NCBI GenBank assembly: GCA_025526935.1
Contig: JAHLKD010000002.1
Span: 847,001 to 911,000 of the forward strand
Direction: 5' to 3'
Source: Cladochytrium replicatum
Taxonomy: Eukaryota > Chytridiomycota > Chytridiomycetes > Cladochytriales > Cladochytriaceae
Length of the DNA stretch: 64,000 nt
Shown here piece by piece: positions 24,418 to 36,298 of the stretch (its first letter is position 1; every line of letters starts with the position of its first letter). Made by a program: the position numbers and the translations under genes. Below the pieces are notes generated by a model that worked only from the letters and a program-made list of their open reading frames with translations, was not told the origin of the DNA and did not search any database.

Positions 24418-25300
24418 TTATGCCTGGCCGGCGGGAATGGCCTTGTTGCGGATAGCAACAGTAGTCTGGTAGTCACCGACCTTGATGACAGCGTCTGCGT
24501 TGACGGTTGCGGTAATGGTCTTGCCACCTCCGATGGCGGTGATCAAGGCTAGAGCCTGGGTGAGGGTGAAGGAGACGGTGGCGGGGATCTCACCAGAGAC
24601 AGCAACGGTCTTGGGAGCAATGACGATGGGGGTTGCGAGGGGGTTCTGGTTGATGGTGCCGAGGGTGATCTGGGCGCCACCAACGGGGCCGGTAGCGGTG
24701 GAGGAGAGAGAGAGGAAAGTGAGAGGGACGGAGAAGGAGTTGTTGTTGGTAATCTTGACACCACCCTTGCCGCTGATCAAAGCGGAGAGGGAGACAACAA
24801 GGCCGAGCTTCTGGATGGTCTCGACACCGGGGGCGGCGAGGAGGATGTTGGTGAAGGTACCGTCGGCAGAAACGACGGAGATGGCGCTGGCGGCGTTAGC
24901 AGCGTAGTTGCTGAGAACAGCGGCACCGGCAGCCTTGGCGGCGTCAGTGGTGGGGTTGTAAGTGGCAGTGGCAGCGACGCTCACGATGCCGTCGGCGGGG
25001 ATGGAGGCGGGGAGTGTGAGAGAACCAGCACCGAAAGAGGCGGTGTTGTCAGCATTACCGAAGGTGAAGGGAACGGTCTTGCCAGCCTCCTCAGCCTTAG
25101 CGCTGAGGGTAGCAGTGAACGTGAGGGAGAGCGAGTCGGCGGTGGAGGCAACAACGTCAAGCTTGGCCTACAAATTAACCAGATCGCTTAGCTCGGGGCC
25201 AAATCGAATGACAACTGTTGCAACTTACCACCGACTGGGGAACAGCGGCGTTAACTGCAGCAGCGGCAGCGAGGAAAACAAAGACGAGCTTGGAGAACAT
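24418..25300 (-). CDS. Alanine-rich secreted protein with LEA2-like pattern
   Basis: Exon 1 encodes a classical signal peptide (MFSKLVFVFLAAAAAVNA, mature AVPQSV). An intron (about 25169-25230) is followed by one long exon. The mature protein is low in charge, rich in Ala/Val/Thr and without Cys. It has two similar halves built on beta strands: a first half with SLSLTFTATLSA and PFTFGNADNTASFGAGS, and a second with GGVKITNNNSFSVPLTFLSL, then GTINQNPLATPIVIAPKT, then LITAIGGGKTITATVNADAV. The order of an Asn-rich strand, a variable turn and a final hydrophobic strand resembles the LEA2/WHy fold. This is a pattern judgement, not a database match. Codon choice is strongly biased toward C/G-ending codons compared with neighbours, and a TATA box is present; both suggest high expression. 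Function unknown, possibly a wall or secreted protective protein. Confidence 0.72.
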
Positions 25301-25382
25301 GGCGATGATTGAGGATCGAGGTGGTGGAATGGAGAAGAGAAGTTCTGTGTTTTGCTTGGGCCAGGGCAGGAGCCATTGCCTG

Positions 25383-25392
25383 AATTTATAAG
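25383..25392 (-). promoter_or_regulatory. TATA box of the secreted alanine-rich protein
   Basis: CTTATAAATT on the minus strand lies about 85 nt upstream of the ATG at 25300. With the strong codon bias of the gene it fits a highly expressed promoter. Confidence 0.5.
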
Positions 25393-25399
25393 ACTTTAA

Positions 25400-27361
25400 C
25401 GTAGCCAAGCAGCAGAGAAATTTCGTCACAAAATTTTGCAACCCCTTTTTCCATCACGAGCCTCAAGAAATTTTCATACGTCACCACGTGGGGAGGATTT
25501 TACTGTGCAACTACAAAAAGGCGATGGGATGGAAGGCAGGGAATCAGCAAGGTTAGATGAGCATGTCACGAGTAACAGATCGATTTAGTCCAGCTCAATG
25601 TCAATCTCCCGCTCTTAGATCACAAATTTTCAGACAGCACAGCCGCTCATCATTTGATTGATGTGTTAGATCACATGATCAATAATTGGAGGAAAAGACG
25701 AAAATGTCCTTCGATGGAAGATTAATATTTGGCCAAGATTGCTAGATCCAGTCCACAAGACGACATCATCGGTCAAGAGAATGGCAATCTTTAATGGATC
25801 TTACTTCTACTATGAAATGGCAATGGCTTTGATGAAAGCGTTAAAACAAGCGTCTGCCGACCTTACCCAGACTGACTGAGCTTTGGGTGTTCATCCCGTG
25901 AGAAATTTCAGAAAAGATGTGTGGGGCTCATTATTGCAGCTTTCTCTGCGTCCACATCCACGGCTAGATCTTTCGGAAATCCACACCCTTTCCCAATTCT
26001 CGTCCACGACGCATCTCGCCATGCCCTCTTCTGGCATCGAGTCTATCATGGTCGATATTGTCAACCAACATGTGATGGTTGGTCTGTAAAAGCTCGGCTC
26101 GTACGGGAGTCGGAGGGCCAGAGTGGATTGGCAGTCCATGAAAGGGGACCGGGCAAAGGCGGTCAAGGATAAAGTCGGGTATACCGGGAATGTCGAATTG
26201 ATATTAGTCGGCCTCTCGACTGTTGCGGCACAATCGAGTCTCGAGAAATGCACATTCCAGAGTTCGCTGGTCATTCCGACATGACATGTGAACTTTCCGC
26301 TTGTCTTATTGCATCAAGATTAGATCATTATTTTATTACATCCTGGGAAAGATGACTGTGCCAGATCAATTTGCAGAATATATCTCAAATCTTTTATGTT
26401 TTGAGCTCTTGTTGATCATCTCCGCCTCTAGGCTCATTTTCTGCTTAGCATCCGACACACCCATTGCTTCCATGAGCCCCTGTTATCAACTCGGTGAAAG
26501 CTTACATTCAACATAGTCGCTTAAACCAAAACACAGCGCGAATACGTTATCATCACCATCCTCGAGAGACCAGCTCGGTTTCCGTCTCACGGCCACAAAA
26601 TTGATATCGTTGAGCGTGCTCTGAAAGTATTGGTTGAGCAGATTTGTCTTTTTGATGCGTTTTCGAGGCGGCACACGCAATAATAGGGCACGCTGATCGT
26701 TGATTCAAACGGATAGCCTTTTGCCCAATTCCCAGTGATTCCAGAAAAGATACGAGATATGCGCGATGCTTTGGCCGACAAGGACACGTTTACATTTACC
26801 CACTATGACATAACTAACAGAAGACAGGGATGTGGGGAACATGTGCTTCGCACCTCACTCACGCATCGTCAGCCACCCAGTTAGCCATGACACCGTCCGC
26901 TCGCTCTTATCGATGATCCCACAACGACACACGGAGGAGCATCTGGTCGAATGTGGCACACTGCGATCGCTCGAGATATGACTGCACAAATTGGTCGGAC
27001 TAAACCTTGACCCCCTGACGGTAAGACTTTACAAATGTTGTCTTCTTATTCAAAGGGTCATAAAAAATGGTGACATTTAAAGTTCATTCCCCGGATATTT
27101 CCAGAAAGAAGCTTCGATGTCGACATTTTGGAAAAAATATAGCCGGATGAAAGCAGCAGAAATAGAAGGCATAAAAGCTGCAAGAATAGATAAAGTTGTG
27201 AGGGCAAATGCCTGAGGAGAGTGGGCGGCTCGTCCATAGAAACAATAGGCATGGTCACTTTGAACGATAAGGTTTAAGCACGGAAACTTTCAACTAAGAG
27301 ATATTTTAGATAATCAACCAGGTCCGATCTGAAAGAATGCAGTACTTTGGATCTCAGACGG
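25400..27361. other. Intergenic, no supported gene
   Basis: About 1.9 kb with only short, mutually overlapping frames. Two stretches (26095-26280 plus strand; 26490-26790 minus strand) have amino-acid compositions that could come from decayed exons, but no family is recognisable and no splice structure joins them. The part near 25400-25700 belongs to the upstream region of the secreted protein gene. Confidence 0.4.
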
Positions 27362-28961
27362 TCAACCGGTTTTGATTCTTCCAAAGATGAAAGGAAACGG
27401 AAGATGGTTCTTCAATCTGGTCATGAAGTCTTCCTCAGCTTTGTTCTTCATTTTCAAGAAGAACGGTCCAGACCTCACGACGCTCCTATTGAAGATCGCA
27501 ATCGCTATTGAAGAAATGGTACGCTCATGAGCGTGCGTTGGGGTATACCATAGTTATCTTCTTTTACCTTCCTTATTGCCCAGACTGATGAGTTGGATCA
27601 CGGGGTTGCTGTTGGGTTTCGGGTAGCCTCGTGTCCCTTGCATCACTGGTTTCTTGCCGGCTTCGACTCTCTGGATGTTCTTCGCGGTGTTGATTCCCTC
27701 CATGCACGATCGCTAATAATCGTGAGAAATGTCGGGATAGTTAAGAACAAAAAAAATTTGATAGTTGATTGAATACCCAAAATGTTTTCTCCTCGTCAAC
27801 GTCCACGACGTCCCCGACCGCAAAAATATTCCGGAACCCAACAACCTGCATGCTCCCCTCGACTCGGATATAACCTTCGGCGTCAACACATCGCGCCATG
27901 CTCTCGGCCATTGCAGGCGAGTTCGGCCGAGGGCCAGTGGCAACGTAGACTTTATCCACCAAGATGCGGTGGTTAGAGTCTGTGAGGACAAGGTAGCGAG
28001 TTCGATTCGCACGAGAGTTGGAGTAACGGGTTGGGTCGGCGGTGGAAGAAGGCGGACGCGGCAATAGGCGGTTAGCAAAAAAGGACGGGGACACACGGGC
28101 TGGGTCGTATTCGTTGGGCTGACGGAGGATCAAGTCCAGCCAGTCGGGGTCTGTTGATTGCCGGGCGAGAATTGATTCGAGGTCTGGGTCGGCGTCTTCC
28201 AGGAGGCCGGTTGATCTTGATTCGAAGCGGTCGAATTCGGAACGGAGGGAGCTGTTACTGGAATTGGAGGTGAGCACGTTGTGCTTTGTTCGAACATTGC
28301 CGCCAACGCCTTCGGAGAGGAGGACGGCGCCGCCTGAGGACATGGCGGTGACGGTTGAAACTCGGGTGTTGAAGATGACATTGACACCCATGTCGTTGAG
28401 TTTTCTGAGGGCAATGCTGTGTGCTTTGGAGTGATTCCTACGGAGGAGAGCTGCGCCGGACTCGACCAGGGTGATGGATTTCCTAGCACGGTCTGGAAAA
28501 TGGGCCGCGATCTCGGCAGCGATTTCGACACCGACGAGGCCCCCGCCTGCAACGAGAACGGAGCTTGCGTCTTTGAGCTCGGCGTACTCCTGGGCGAGTT
28601 GTTTAATACGGAAGGCGTGAGAGGCTCCCCGCGATTTGATTTCGTTCCCATAGGAGGAGCCAGTTGCAATGACGAGGTAGTGGAAGCCGAGGACGCGAGA
28701 GTTTACGCGGATGCTGTTGGGACCTATAACATCGCATGATCCAAGCATGAATCTTCCGTTTTGGAGAATATCGGTGTGGTGGAGACGGATGGTGTCTATA
28801 GAGGGATTAACAAGAGTCTTGGCGAAAGCGGGTGTGAACTCGAAGAACTCTTTGGTGTCAATCAAGGTACAATGGAAGTCGGGTACTGTATCCAAGGTCA
28901 TCGCACACGTAATCCCTGCAAATCCACCGCCAACGACAATTACGTGTCGCTTATAGGGCAT
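27362..28961 (-). CDS. FSP1/AIFM2-like NAD(P)H oxidoreductase
   Basis: FAD-dependent pyridine-nucleotide oxidoreductase of the AIF/FSP1/NDH-2 group, which passes electrons from NAD(P)H to quinones. The N-terminal FAD site is VIVVGGGFAGITCA, followed by FHCTLIDTKEFFEF and ASHAFRIK. The NAD(P)H site is VLVAGGGLVGVEIAAEI, and the second FAD-binding motif is IFAVGDVVD. Between them lies an unusual Ser-rich insert of about 100 residues (NSSNSSLRSEFDRFESR). Introns are inferred near 27720-27779 and 27500-27565. The last exons read SCMEGINTAKNIQRVEAGK and end HLPFPFIFGRIKTG at 27362. The start MPYKRHV at 28961 is plausible, but the upstream RGS gene can be spliced into it in frame (see findings). 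A decayed copy of the last two exons lies at 34983-35325. Confidence 0.85.
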
Positions 28962-29025
28962 ATTCTGGATCTTTTCACTGAAAGTGGGCGAGTTAGTGTG
29001 AGAGGTTGGAGATATTCAAAATCAC

Positions 29026-31053
29026 TTACGACTGCAGGCCACGATCGATCGACGTATTGAAGGCTCGAACCAAAGGTTGCTGGAATCAAATAAATTGGTA
29101 AAACAAGGTCACACATCCAATTTTTGGTGAATATTTACCATCAGGATCGAAATCTCTTTTGTCACAGGGGCGAGAGAATCGATCACGTCCCTCAAGCATA
29201 ACAATCTCCTGCCCCCATCTCTTCCTGCATCCCAAACCCTCCACATAACCGCCTCATTTACGCTCCTTCTCACCCCATCCGGCAAATTCAACTCCATTGG
29301 GCTCCCATCCAGCAAGAACTTTGCCTGAATATCGAGGAGTGCATCACAGAGCAAATCGGAGAGCATCTCCGGTGCAAGGTAGTCCTCGACGCTGGCGTGC
29401 GACGCTGCGAGTAGCTTGAGCGCAAGGAGATACTCCAGATTTTCTTCGGCGGTTGTAGCGGAGACGAGTATGCGGAAAAAGCGGAGCATGGGAGGACAAG
29501 AAACAATTGATTTGAGGTCGAACGCGCGGGGGGGTTGCGAGCGCGACGAGCTTGATTCGGCATTTTGGTGTGAACGCTGCTGTGTTTGCAAAGAAAATTG
29601 AATTGGAGCTGCAGTTCGGGGAGATGGTATAAGCAATCCCAGCCTTGTTGAGGTAGACGGATCTGTTTGTATCAAAGGATAATTGTACGAGATAGCGCGA
29701 GAAGACATGGGGTTGCTCGTGATTCTGTCTGTGCCAGAAGAACTTGAGGAGGATTGCGAGGTTGTAGAATCCGAGTGCAAGGAATTCGAAGGTGCGGTGT
29801 GAATCGCCTCCGCTGCTGTAGCGGCCTCGCTCAGTGGGTTGTTGCTGGATATCTCCGGGAGTGACCGGGAACGACGAATAGATTTCTTGGGAAGCACTCC
29901 GAACGGGCTTCGCTATATGTTTTTCAACAAAGATATTCAGTATCCAATTGCTTGAATTCAATCAAATGACTACCTTCGCGGACACAGAGGATGAACCCAC
30001 AGTAGATGGATGTATGGACGGCGGTATCGACTGCTGCGGTGGGGTCAGTGTGCGCGGTGTTGATGATCCTTCGAAACGAGCAGTTTCCACATTGTCCTTG
30101 TTCTGGATTCTTGATGGTCGAGGCAAGCTGTTGAACGAACCTAAAATCTGATTTTCAATTTGTGGGACGGAGCGGTTGCTAGTGGTGAACCCAGTTCCAG
30201 AGTCGACGGGAGCGTGCGGGTATGACGCCGGTTTTGAGTGACTCTTATAACTATTATGCTGGTCCGATCGCGAGTCTGGCTTTGAGTGACCTTTCAAATG
30301 CACGGTGAGGTTATTTGCTGATCCATAGCGATGCAGTGTTCTCTGATCATCGATTCTAAACGGTATTTCTCTTTTTTGGACTCGCAAGTTGACTGTCGCG
30401 ATACGCGATTGCTCACGTTGGTCATCGGATTCACCACCAGAGTAGTCGAGGTACTCATGAATGACCGACGAATATGCAACCTGGTCCGGTTCTGCTTGCT
30501 GAAGAAACCTCGACTTTAACATTGGCTCGCTTTGTGCATGCACTGCTGATGATACAGTGGATTCCTCTGGATAGCTTTGGCCAAAGTTCTTCTGTTTCTC
30601 CACATCCACATGAAGTCGGTCCGGCAAACTCCTTCCGAAATAGTTGTCGTACTCTTCTATCAGTGAAGTTGGAAGATGAGCGGCATTTGAGGACAAATGA
30701 AGATTTTCAGATAAGGTTTCAGAAGCCGTTCCAGAGGAACTTCCAGCACCTGATAAAGTCCCAAAGTATGATTTCGGGTGCCCTGCTGCTGACGGTGTTG
30801 ATGAGGTGGAAGGTCCGGATCGAAGGCCCTGGGTCTCGATGTTTGGGGATGGAGTGGAGAACGAACGGAAAGGGTACTCGGGGATGTCGGAGAGCTTGAT
30901 TTGCAAAAGTGCCTTTGATTTACTGCTGTTTGATCGATGGCCTAGATCATTCGAGTTGGGCTGATCGATACCAGCAGAGTCTGACAGCCCTGTGCGGAGA
31001 GAACGAGCAGAATTGTTTTTCTGGTGGCCGACAGCAGCTTCGTCGAGGTTCAT
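29026..31053 (-). CDS. RGS-domain protein, possibly the N-terminal part of an RGS-oxidoreductase fusion
   Basis: Exon 1 (31053-29962) encodes a long disordered Ser/Pro-rich region that contains a short conserved-looking motif (LSDIPEYPFRSFSTPSP). Exon 2 (from about 29900) ends in an RGS-type helical domain: FDLKSIVSCPPMLRFFRIL, TAEENLEYLLALKLL, LLDIQAKFLLDG, AVMWRVWDAGRDGG. RGS proteins speed GTP hydrolysis by G-alpha subunits; the TAEENLEYLLAL block carries the usual EENLxF/YWxA core. After an intron (about 29080-29139) a last exon reads QPLVRAFNTSIDRGLQS and meets a TAA at 29026-29028. That TAA overlaps a perfect GTAAGT donor, and splicing there continues in frame into the oxidoreductase at 28961. 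The ATG at 31053 follows a TATATAAA element by about 50 nt. Confidence 0.8.
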
Positions 31054-31100
31054 TGTGTGGAAAAGGTTGATGGATCAGGACAAAGAATTACTGCGGCAGA

Positions 31101-31111
31101 AGTTTATATAA
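31101..31111 (-). promoter_or_regulatory. TATA box of the RGS gene
   Basis: Read on the minus strand the sequence is TATATAAAC, about 50 nt upstream of the ATG at 31053. It is a good core-promoter match at a usual distance. Confidence 0.5.
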
Positions 31112-32256
31112 CAAATTTATCGCAGACGCGCACCAATAGGAGGTTTCAGGGGCGGAACCGAGGGGATGGGGTGCAGCAATCATGAAATGGAAATCTGGCA
31201 GCCGTAGCCCACGAATCTGAGCACCGCAAACATATTGCTAACGGGCTTGCACAGCAGAAAACCTAATCGAAAGAGCACCTGCCAAATCAGGGCAAAGGGA
31301 TATTTTATGCCGCGATTGCCAAGCGAGTCACACCACACGTATTATTGGTGGAGATTTGATTGAAATGGTATCACAGTGGTTCAGTCGGAAGCCTGGATCT
31401 TGTCCACCACTACAAAGACAGACCCGCAAATTGATCTGATCAATGAATACTCTTCGGTGTTCTCGGAACCAAATAACAGTAGAACAAAAGTATTTTAAGG
31501 GTCAAATGTAATCCCTGCAACATGTGGTGGAAACCAATGAGAAACGGAAATAAATCGGACACCGAGCTCCATCGAACGGGCGGGCCAGTTCAGATCGCAG
31601 TCCCACTGAGCACTGCGAGGAACGGATTATGAACTGAACAGTTGAGAAAAGTAAAGTAGTCTGAAACTGGGACGATGCGACTGCGAAAAAGGAGGCATAC
31701 CACCTGAATTAAATCCTATACAAAAACTAACCGGAGTGGTGTCTGAGGACCCTTCCAGTCCCAAAATGGATATAGCTACAGCTTTCCTTTTCCGGTGAGA
31801 TGTTGTTTGGGCGACAAACTGGTTCATCCACGAAAACACGTCGACCCACGCTCTGCAAAACACCGCTCGTCAACGCCAACGGGGGAGCGCAATTAATAAT
31901 GCTTTGTATGTGGAGGAGAACTAGCAATTCATGGTATAGGATTCAGGATAAATTGACTTTGATTTGATCTGGGTGTCCCGTTGAAATCAGAAGCATGATT
32001 GCGACCGTTTGGATATGCGAGGCGGCCATTTAGTCTGATCAGTACCTTTCCGGTGGCACTCTGGCTATCTCTGTGCACCCATCACTGCAATAAAACGTGC
32101 AAAACCCTTTACCACAACCAAGGAGTGGGCGTGGTGGAGCGAGGGAACCAATGGGAACTGAGTACAAATTTGTCGCGTCTGTGCGCAACCCCTTCAAGTA
32201 GATGAGTCCCTCATCCCTCCCCCCGGAGCTTTTCTTTAGAGTTGATCATCAAAATT
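31112..32256. other. Divergent intergenic region
   Basis: About 1.1 kb between the divergent RGS and zinc-finger genes. Short frames on both strands show no domain. The region must hold the upstream regulatory sequences of both genes; no individual site beyond the TATA element is claimed. Confidence 0.4.
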
Positions 32257-33986
32257 ATGTCAGTGTCTTCAACTAACAATCCCAAAATCATTCCCTCCCC
32301 AACGAGGTTCGCCGCAATCGCGACGTCCGACCTGGCTATTTCGTCGTCTTTGAGCCTTCCCATCTCCCCGATCTCGCCAATCGCGTGCCAACTCACCGCT
32401 GAATCAAATCTATTAAATGTTTCAAAGAATGGATCGGCTCAACTTTGTCTACCATCCACAAACTTGGCCTCAACCTCCGGAATGCCGAGTGATTTCGTAC
32501 CCAATTTCATCAATTCCTCGATCAACCCACCAGTGATCCGGACGATTTCCCAAATGGCGGAAGATTGGAGCCCTTACGTAAATGAAGACCCAGAGCAAGA
32601 TTCTCCACCTGCAATCGGCTCTTACTTCGTGATCTCTCAACCGGCGATCAATGCTGCCCCTCTGGGTCCTGAGATTTTCGCTTCACCTTCTCAATCCATC
32701 GGTAACTTACCGTCGCTCATGGATCAAATCGCTTGGAGCCAACAGTCAGAAGAATACCATGGGTCAACTTCCACTCTACCAGTTCGTTCAACATTCGTTG
32801 GAGGTATCCCTTCACCTCCCACTCCGTTCCTCGATCTTTCTGACTTGATCGAGGATAACCCAGCTCTAACAACTGTTCACCACGGGTTTCCCACCTACCG
32901 ACTTGTTCGGAAACCAGTTATTATCTCACAGACTGTGCAGATTGACAGTAAAGGGAATCCAATTCCTCAGCGTTTGCCGGTCCAAAACAGCTGCAGATTT
33001 TCTATGATCTACCCACAGTCGGAACCCACCAGCCCTTTCAAAGGTCACTTTGTCCACAGCTCATTCGAATCACTGCCGTTTCAGTACCCAGCTTACAAAT
33101 TTGCAGCACACATTCAAAATCCACTTGTATCCGAATGTTGCACGTCACCGTCATTTGTGAGACAGTTTTCTCTTTGTAACGTATTCAGCAGCGTACTGAT
33201 TAACAATCCAGGTTCATACCGGGGCACTTCCGACCCAGATCTTCGACGCTAACTCTTCAAACCACCACTCCTGCTGCACTCATCAAGCGCAGCCGTGTCA
33301 TGACCAAGACTCGAATAAAGTTGCAGAAATGACCAGCACCACCGCGGCTGCGACGAAGCGAAAGTACAGCTCGCCCGGCAAGTTGATCTCGGATCCCATG
33401 GAAGAGAAGAAACCAAGGAGCATTTACCCTGCCAAGTACAAGTGCACTTTTGATGGATGCACCAAGGTAAACTCTATGGACTTATCATCGACCACAACTC
33501 TGAAAAGTATTCTACTTATCAGGTGTTTACTCGCAATTACAACCTCAAGTCTCACATGAAAATCCACACGGGGGCAAAGCTGCACTGCTGCGATTACTGC
33601 CCGTCAAAGTTTACCCGTGGACATGATCTTCGCAGACATGCTCGCCTCCACACTAATGAGCGACCCTTCGGATGCCCGAGATGCTCGGCGAGCTTCTCAC
33701 GATCTGATGCACTCAGGCGACACTGTAAGTTTATTTGTTCAAATGCTTGCATCTTCCTTTTTGTCTAAATTGTCGGAAAGTGGATTCTTGCACTAACGAG
33801 GAGGGCGAATCACTGATAGGATCAGATGAACTCAATTTCGAGACCAACAACAGCGAGGCTCGCCACGATAGTGTGGGAGAGAGCAAAGATCCTACCCGTG
33901 CGACCGGAACAAACTGCTCGCGATTGAGGGTCGACAATGCTAGGAGCATTGAAGAGCTCGTCCTGGCTTTTGCTGGGGGCTTCTAA
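32257..33986 (+). CDS. C2H2 zinc-finger transcription factor
   Basis: Nuclear DNA-binding regulator. A long Ser/Pro-rich N-terminal region (about 300 residues) is followed, after an intron near 33157-33211, by a basic stretch (KRKYSSPGKLISDP, EEKKPRS). Three tandem C2H2 fingers follow: CTFDGCTKVFTRNYNLKSH (split by a short intron after CTK), then CDYCPSKFTRGHDLRRH and CPRCSASFSRSDALRRH. The linkers (MKIHTGAK, ARLHTNERP) are of the TGEKP-type class. A last intron near 33725-33779 leads to an acidic tail ending FAGGF. The finger set resembles fungal Msn2/Com2-like and other stress- or development-linked C2H2 factors, but the target site cannot be read from this sequence. The ATG at 32257 is the first in frame. 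Confidence 0.87.
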
Positions 33987-34982
33987 CGCTCGCGAACTAT
34001 TGGCGGACTCGGGTATGTATTCGTTATCCCAATCATATTCAGCTGTCTTGGACAGCTTACACTCTTGACATACCTTTATGTTCTTGGTTGTTGCACCACC
34101 CAATGCGACTCCGTTTGGTGTGCATTTTCAACCCACCGAAAGCATACATGACCTGCTTTCCGCTTCCTGGTGATGGATTGCTTTCCTATCTTGTTTCTTT
34201 TCTTCCCTTACATGCTCATGTATTCTTGTTAAAATCATCATATTCCCATGAATGCTCTCAGTCGAGAAGAATTACACATTCTCCTTGCATATTTTAGGTT
34301 CTTGCTGAATGTTTTGCGTGTGTTTTATTGTCATCTTTCCTTGAATTTTGACTTCTTTCATCTTTTCCTTTTGTTCAACAAATTTACCCCCTTCGAACCT
34401 AAAACCTTCGATTGCGTATGTTGCAAACCCCAGGGCACCGCGAACAAATTGCTCGAGTTGCCCATTTTATACCCATTTGTCATGTCTCCTCGTATTTCTT
34501 CAAGTGCTCATGATTTATGATTTCCACTCTCACGATTTGAATGCCTGAACCATTTTACTGGTTGACACAGTTGACGTATCAAATCCAGCTCCTATGCCGG
34601 ACCTTTTTCACCCACGGAAGTTGCTCTTCTTTCAGGAAACTGCGAGAGATCTTCAACAAACTTGAATATTTGTATTCTCTCTGAATAATATAGCAAAATA
34701 AGACCAGCGACTAAAACACCTAGAACCACTCTCCATCCGTTAGCTTTGGGTGAAAGATGTGGACAAGCAGAAAAATAAAAAGAGAGGATAAACCAGCGAG
34801 AAGAAATGCGAAGCCGTTGTGTTTGCAAATTGGTTATGGGTCCATATAATTCCAACACAAACAAACTCTAATCAGATGGAAAACACAGTAGTTGCAAATT
34901 CGTTGAATTGATTTTAAAACCGGTGAATATAGGAGCTCCACATGGTCCATAATATGCATCGATCTCACTTCATAAAAAATGT
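33987..34982. other. Intergenic, possible small membrane peptide
   Basis: No firm gene. The 5' half is T-rich. On the minus strand, 34592-34864 is open and contains one hydrophobic helix (VVLGVLVAGLILLYYSERI) followed by a polar tail. It could be a small single-pass protein or the last exon of a lost gene, but no family or upstream exon is recognised. Confidence 0.3.
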
Positions 34983-35520
34983 TCAACCGTCTTAATTCGT
35001 CCAAAGATGAATGGGAACGGAAGGTGGTACTTCAACCTGTTCATAAAGTCCTCTTCCGCTTTATTTTTCATCTTCAAAAGGAATGGCCCGGAACTCCCGA
35101 CCGTTGAAAATCGCAATGGCTTTTTGCAGAAATGACTAGCATGCGTGTGTGAGTGTGTGTAGACGCATTTGATGCCTCAACTTGCTTGTTACCGAGACTG
35201 ATGAGCTGGATGACGAGCGTGGTGTTGGGTTTGGCGTACCCTCCCGTTCCTTGCATCACCGGCTTTTGCCGGCTTCGACTCTCTGAATGTTCATTGCGGT
35301 GTTGATACCCTCCATGCACGGACAATGGAATAGCGCCAGACGAATTTTCGAACAAAGGCCCAAAATACGAGGATGACGCCGCTGCGGATTGGAGTGTTAG
35401 GTCGCGATCGTTGTCCTAGGGTTCTACTGCGCGGGGGATGGAGCTGAAAATGAGTGGAACAGGTAGGGTGGAATGTCAGAGTGTTTGATTCGCGAACGAA
35501 AATCTGCAGTCCGGCATTGG
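34983..35520 (-). pseudogene. Composite relic of the RGS and FSP1-like genes
   Basis: The 5' part on the minus strand (35520-35350) matches exon 1 of the RGS gene: IKHSDIPPYLFHSFSAPSP against LSDIPEYPFRSFSTPSP, then SAAASSSYFG against SAAGHPKSYFG. It abuts a match to the last exons of the FSP1-like gene (35325-34983): CMEGINTAMNIQRVEAGK, then a frameshift, then SGPFLLKMKNKAEEDFM and HLPFPFIFGRIKT. The intron between the last two FSP1 exons is kept at the same place, so this came from DNA duplication, not from a processed transcript. Most of both coding regions between the two ends is missing. It is a decayed copy of the 27362-31053 locus. Confidence 0.82.
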
Positions 35521-35603
35521 ATAAACGACGAGATTGTGGTAATAGCGTCCTGCGAATACACGGGTTGAGCGTGTGAGGAGTGTGTTTCTGGGCGGATATC
35601 AAA

Positions 35604-36298
35604 GTGCTTTGCCCGCGGGCTGTTTACAAACTGTCGCTTAAGTTTTTGAGGTCGTATACATTGGCACATACTGTGAGCGGCAAAAACGATCACAATGCAT
35701 TCATAGTACTAAGTGCTTTGATCTTTTTTCAGGCACCATTGGTGCGTGTGGTTATTGACACTGATCAACTGCTTCATCTATGCGGTTATTTGACCGACCT
35801 ATTGGATTCGTACCGTGTGATTTCGTATACAGCGTGCTCTTCACCACGATTGTTTTCGTCAACTTTCTTTCCAACATTGCGCACTCGATCATGCAGTACC
35901 GCGTTAAAGAGCGCGGGTTATTTGACTCGTTCGCCCGCAACATGTCATACTTTCGCTTCTTCACCGTGTTCTTCTCCGGCTTGTCGTGGCACCTGTGCTT
36001 GTCGCTGCTTGCGCACTTGGTGGGCTAAACCATGAGCTGGAGCACGAGTGCGAAGGAAGTAGAGAAAAAACAGCGTCTTCGTCAATGTGGGCGCCTGGGA
36101 TCTTTCAGTGGTACAAGGTTATGTATGTGATGGTTACCTTGCTGCTGGTTATGATGCTAGTGATGGCGTATGCGCCGCCTGTGGAGTGGCGGATCGATGG
36201 ATTCACAACGCTGTTTCCGCTCGTGGGACACTTGCTTGTGCAGATCCCGTTGAACGCGTCCCTGGTGGTATGCATTCTGATGAGCGGTCCGTTTTAAG
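35604..36298 (+). pseudogene. Decayed C-terminal copy of the GT2 glycosyltransferase
   Basis: This stretch matches the membrane C-terminus of the gene at 1566-4721. Corresponding blocks are a start like SGLFTKLWLKF, then VLFTTIVFVNFLSNIAHSI, FTVFFSGLSWHLCLSLLAH, VTLLLVMMLVMAYAPPVEW and FTTLFPLVGHLL. The intron before the first membrane segments is kept at the same position. Several frameshifts and a stop after LVG break it, and there is no catalytic half. It lies back to back with the RGS/FSP1 relic, so pieces of two distant loci of this window now sit side by side. Confidence 0.85.

Noticed and set aside
24482-24907. Plus-strand frame of 141 residues
   Set aside because: Antisense of the alanine-rich secreted protein, caused by its biased codons.
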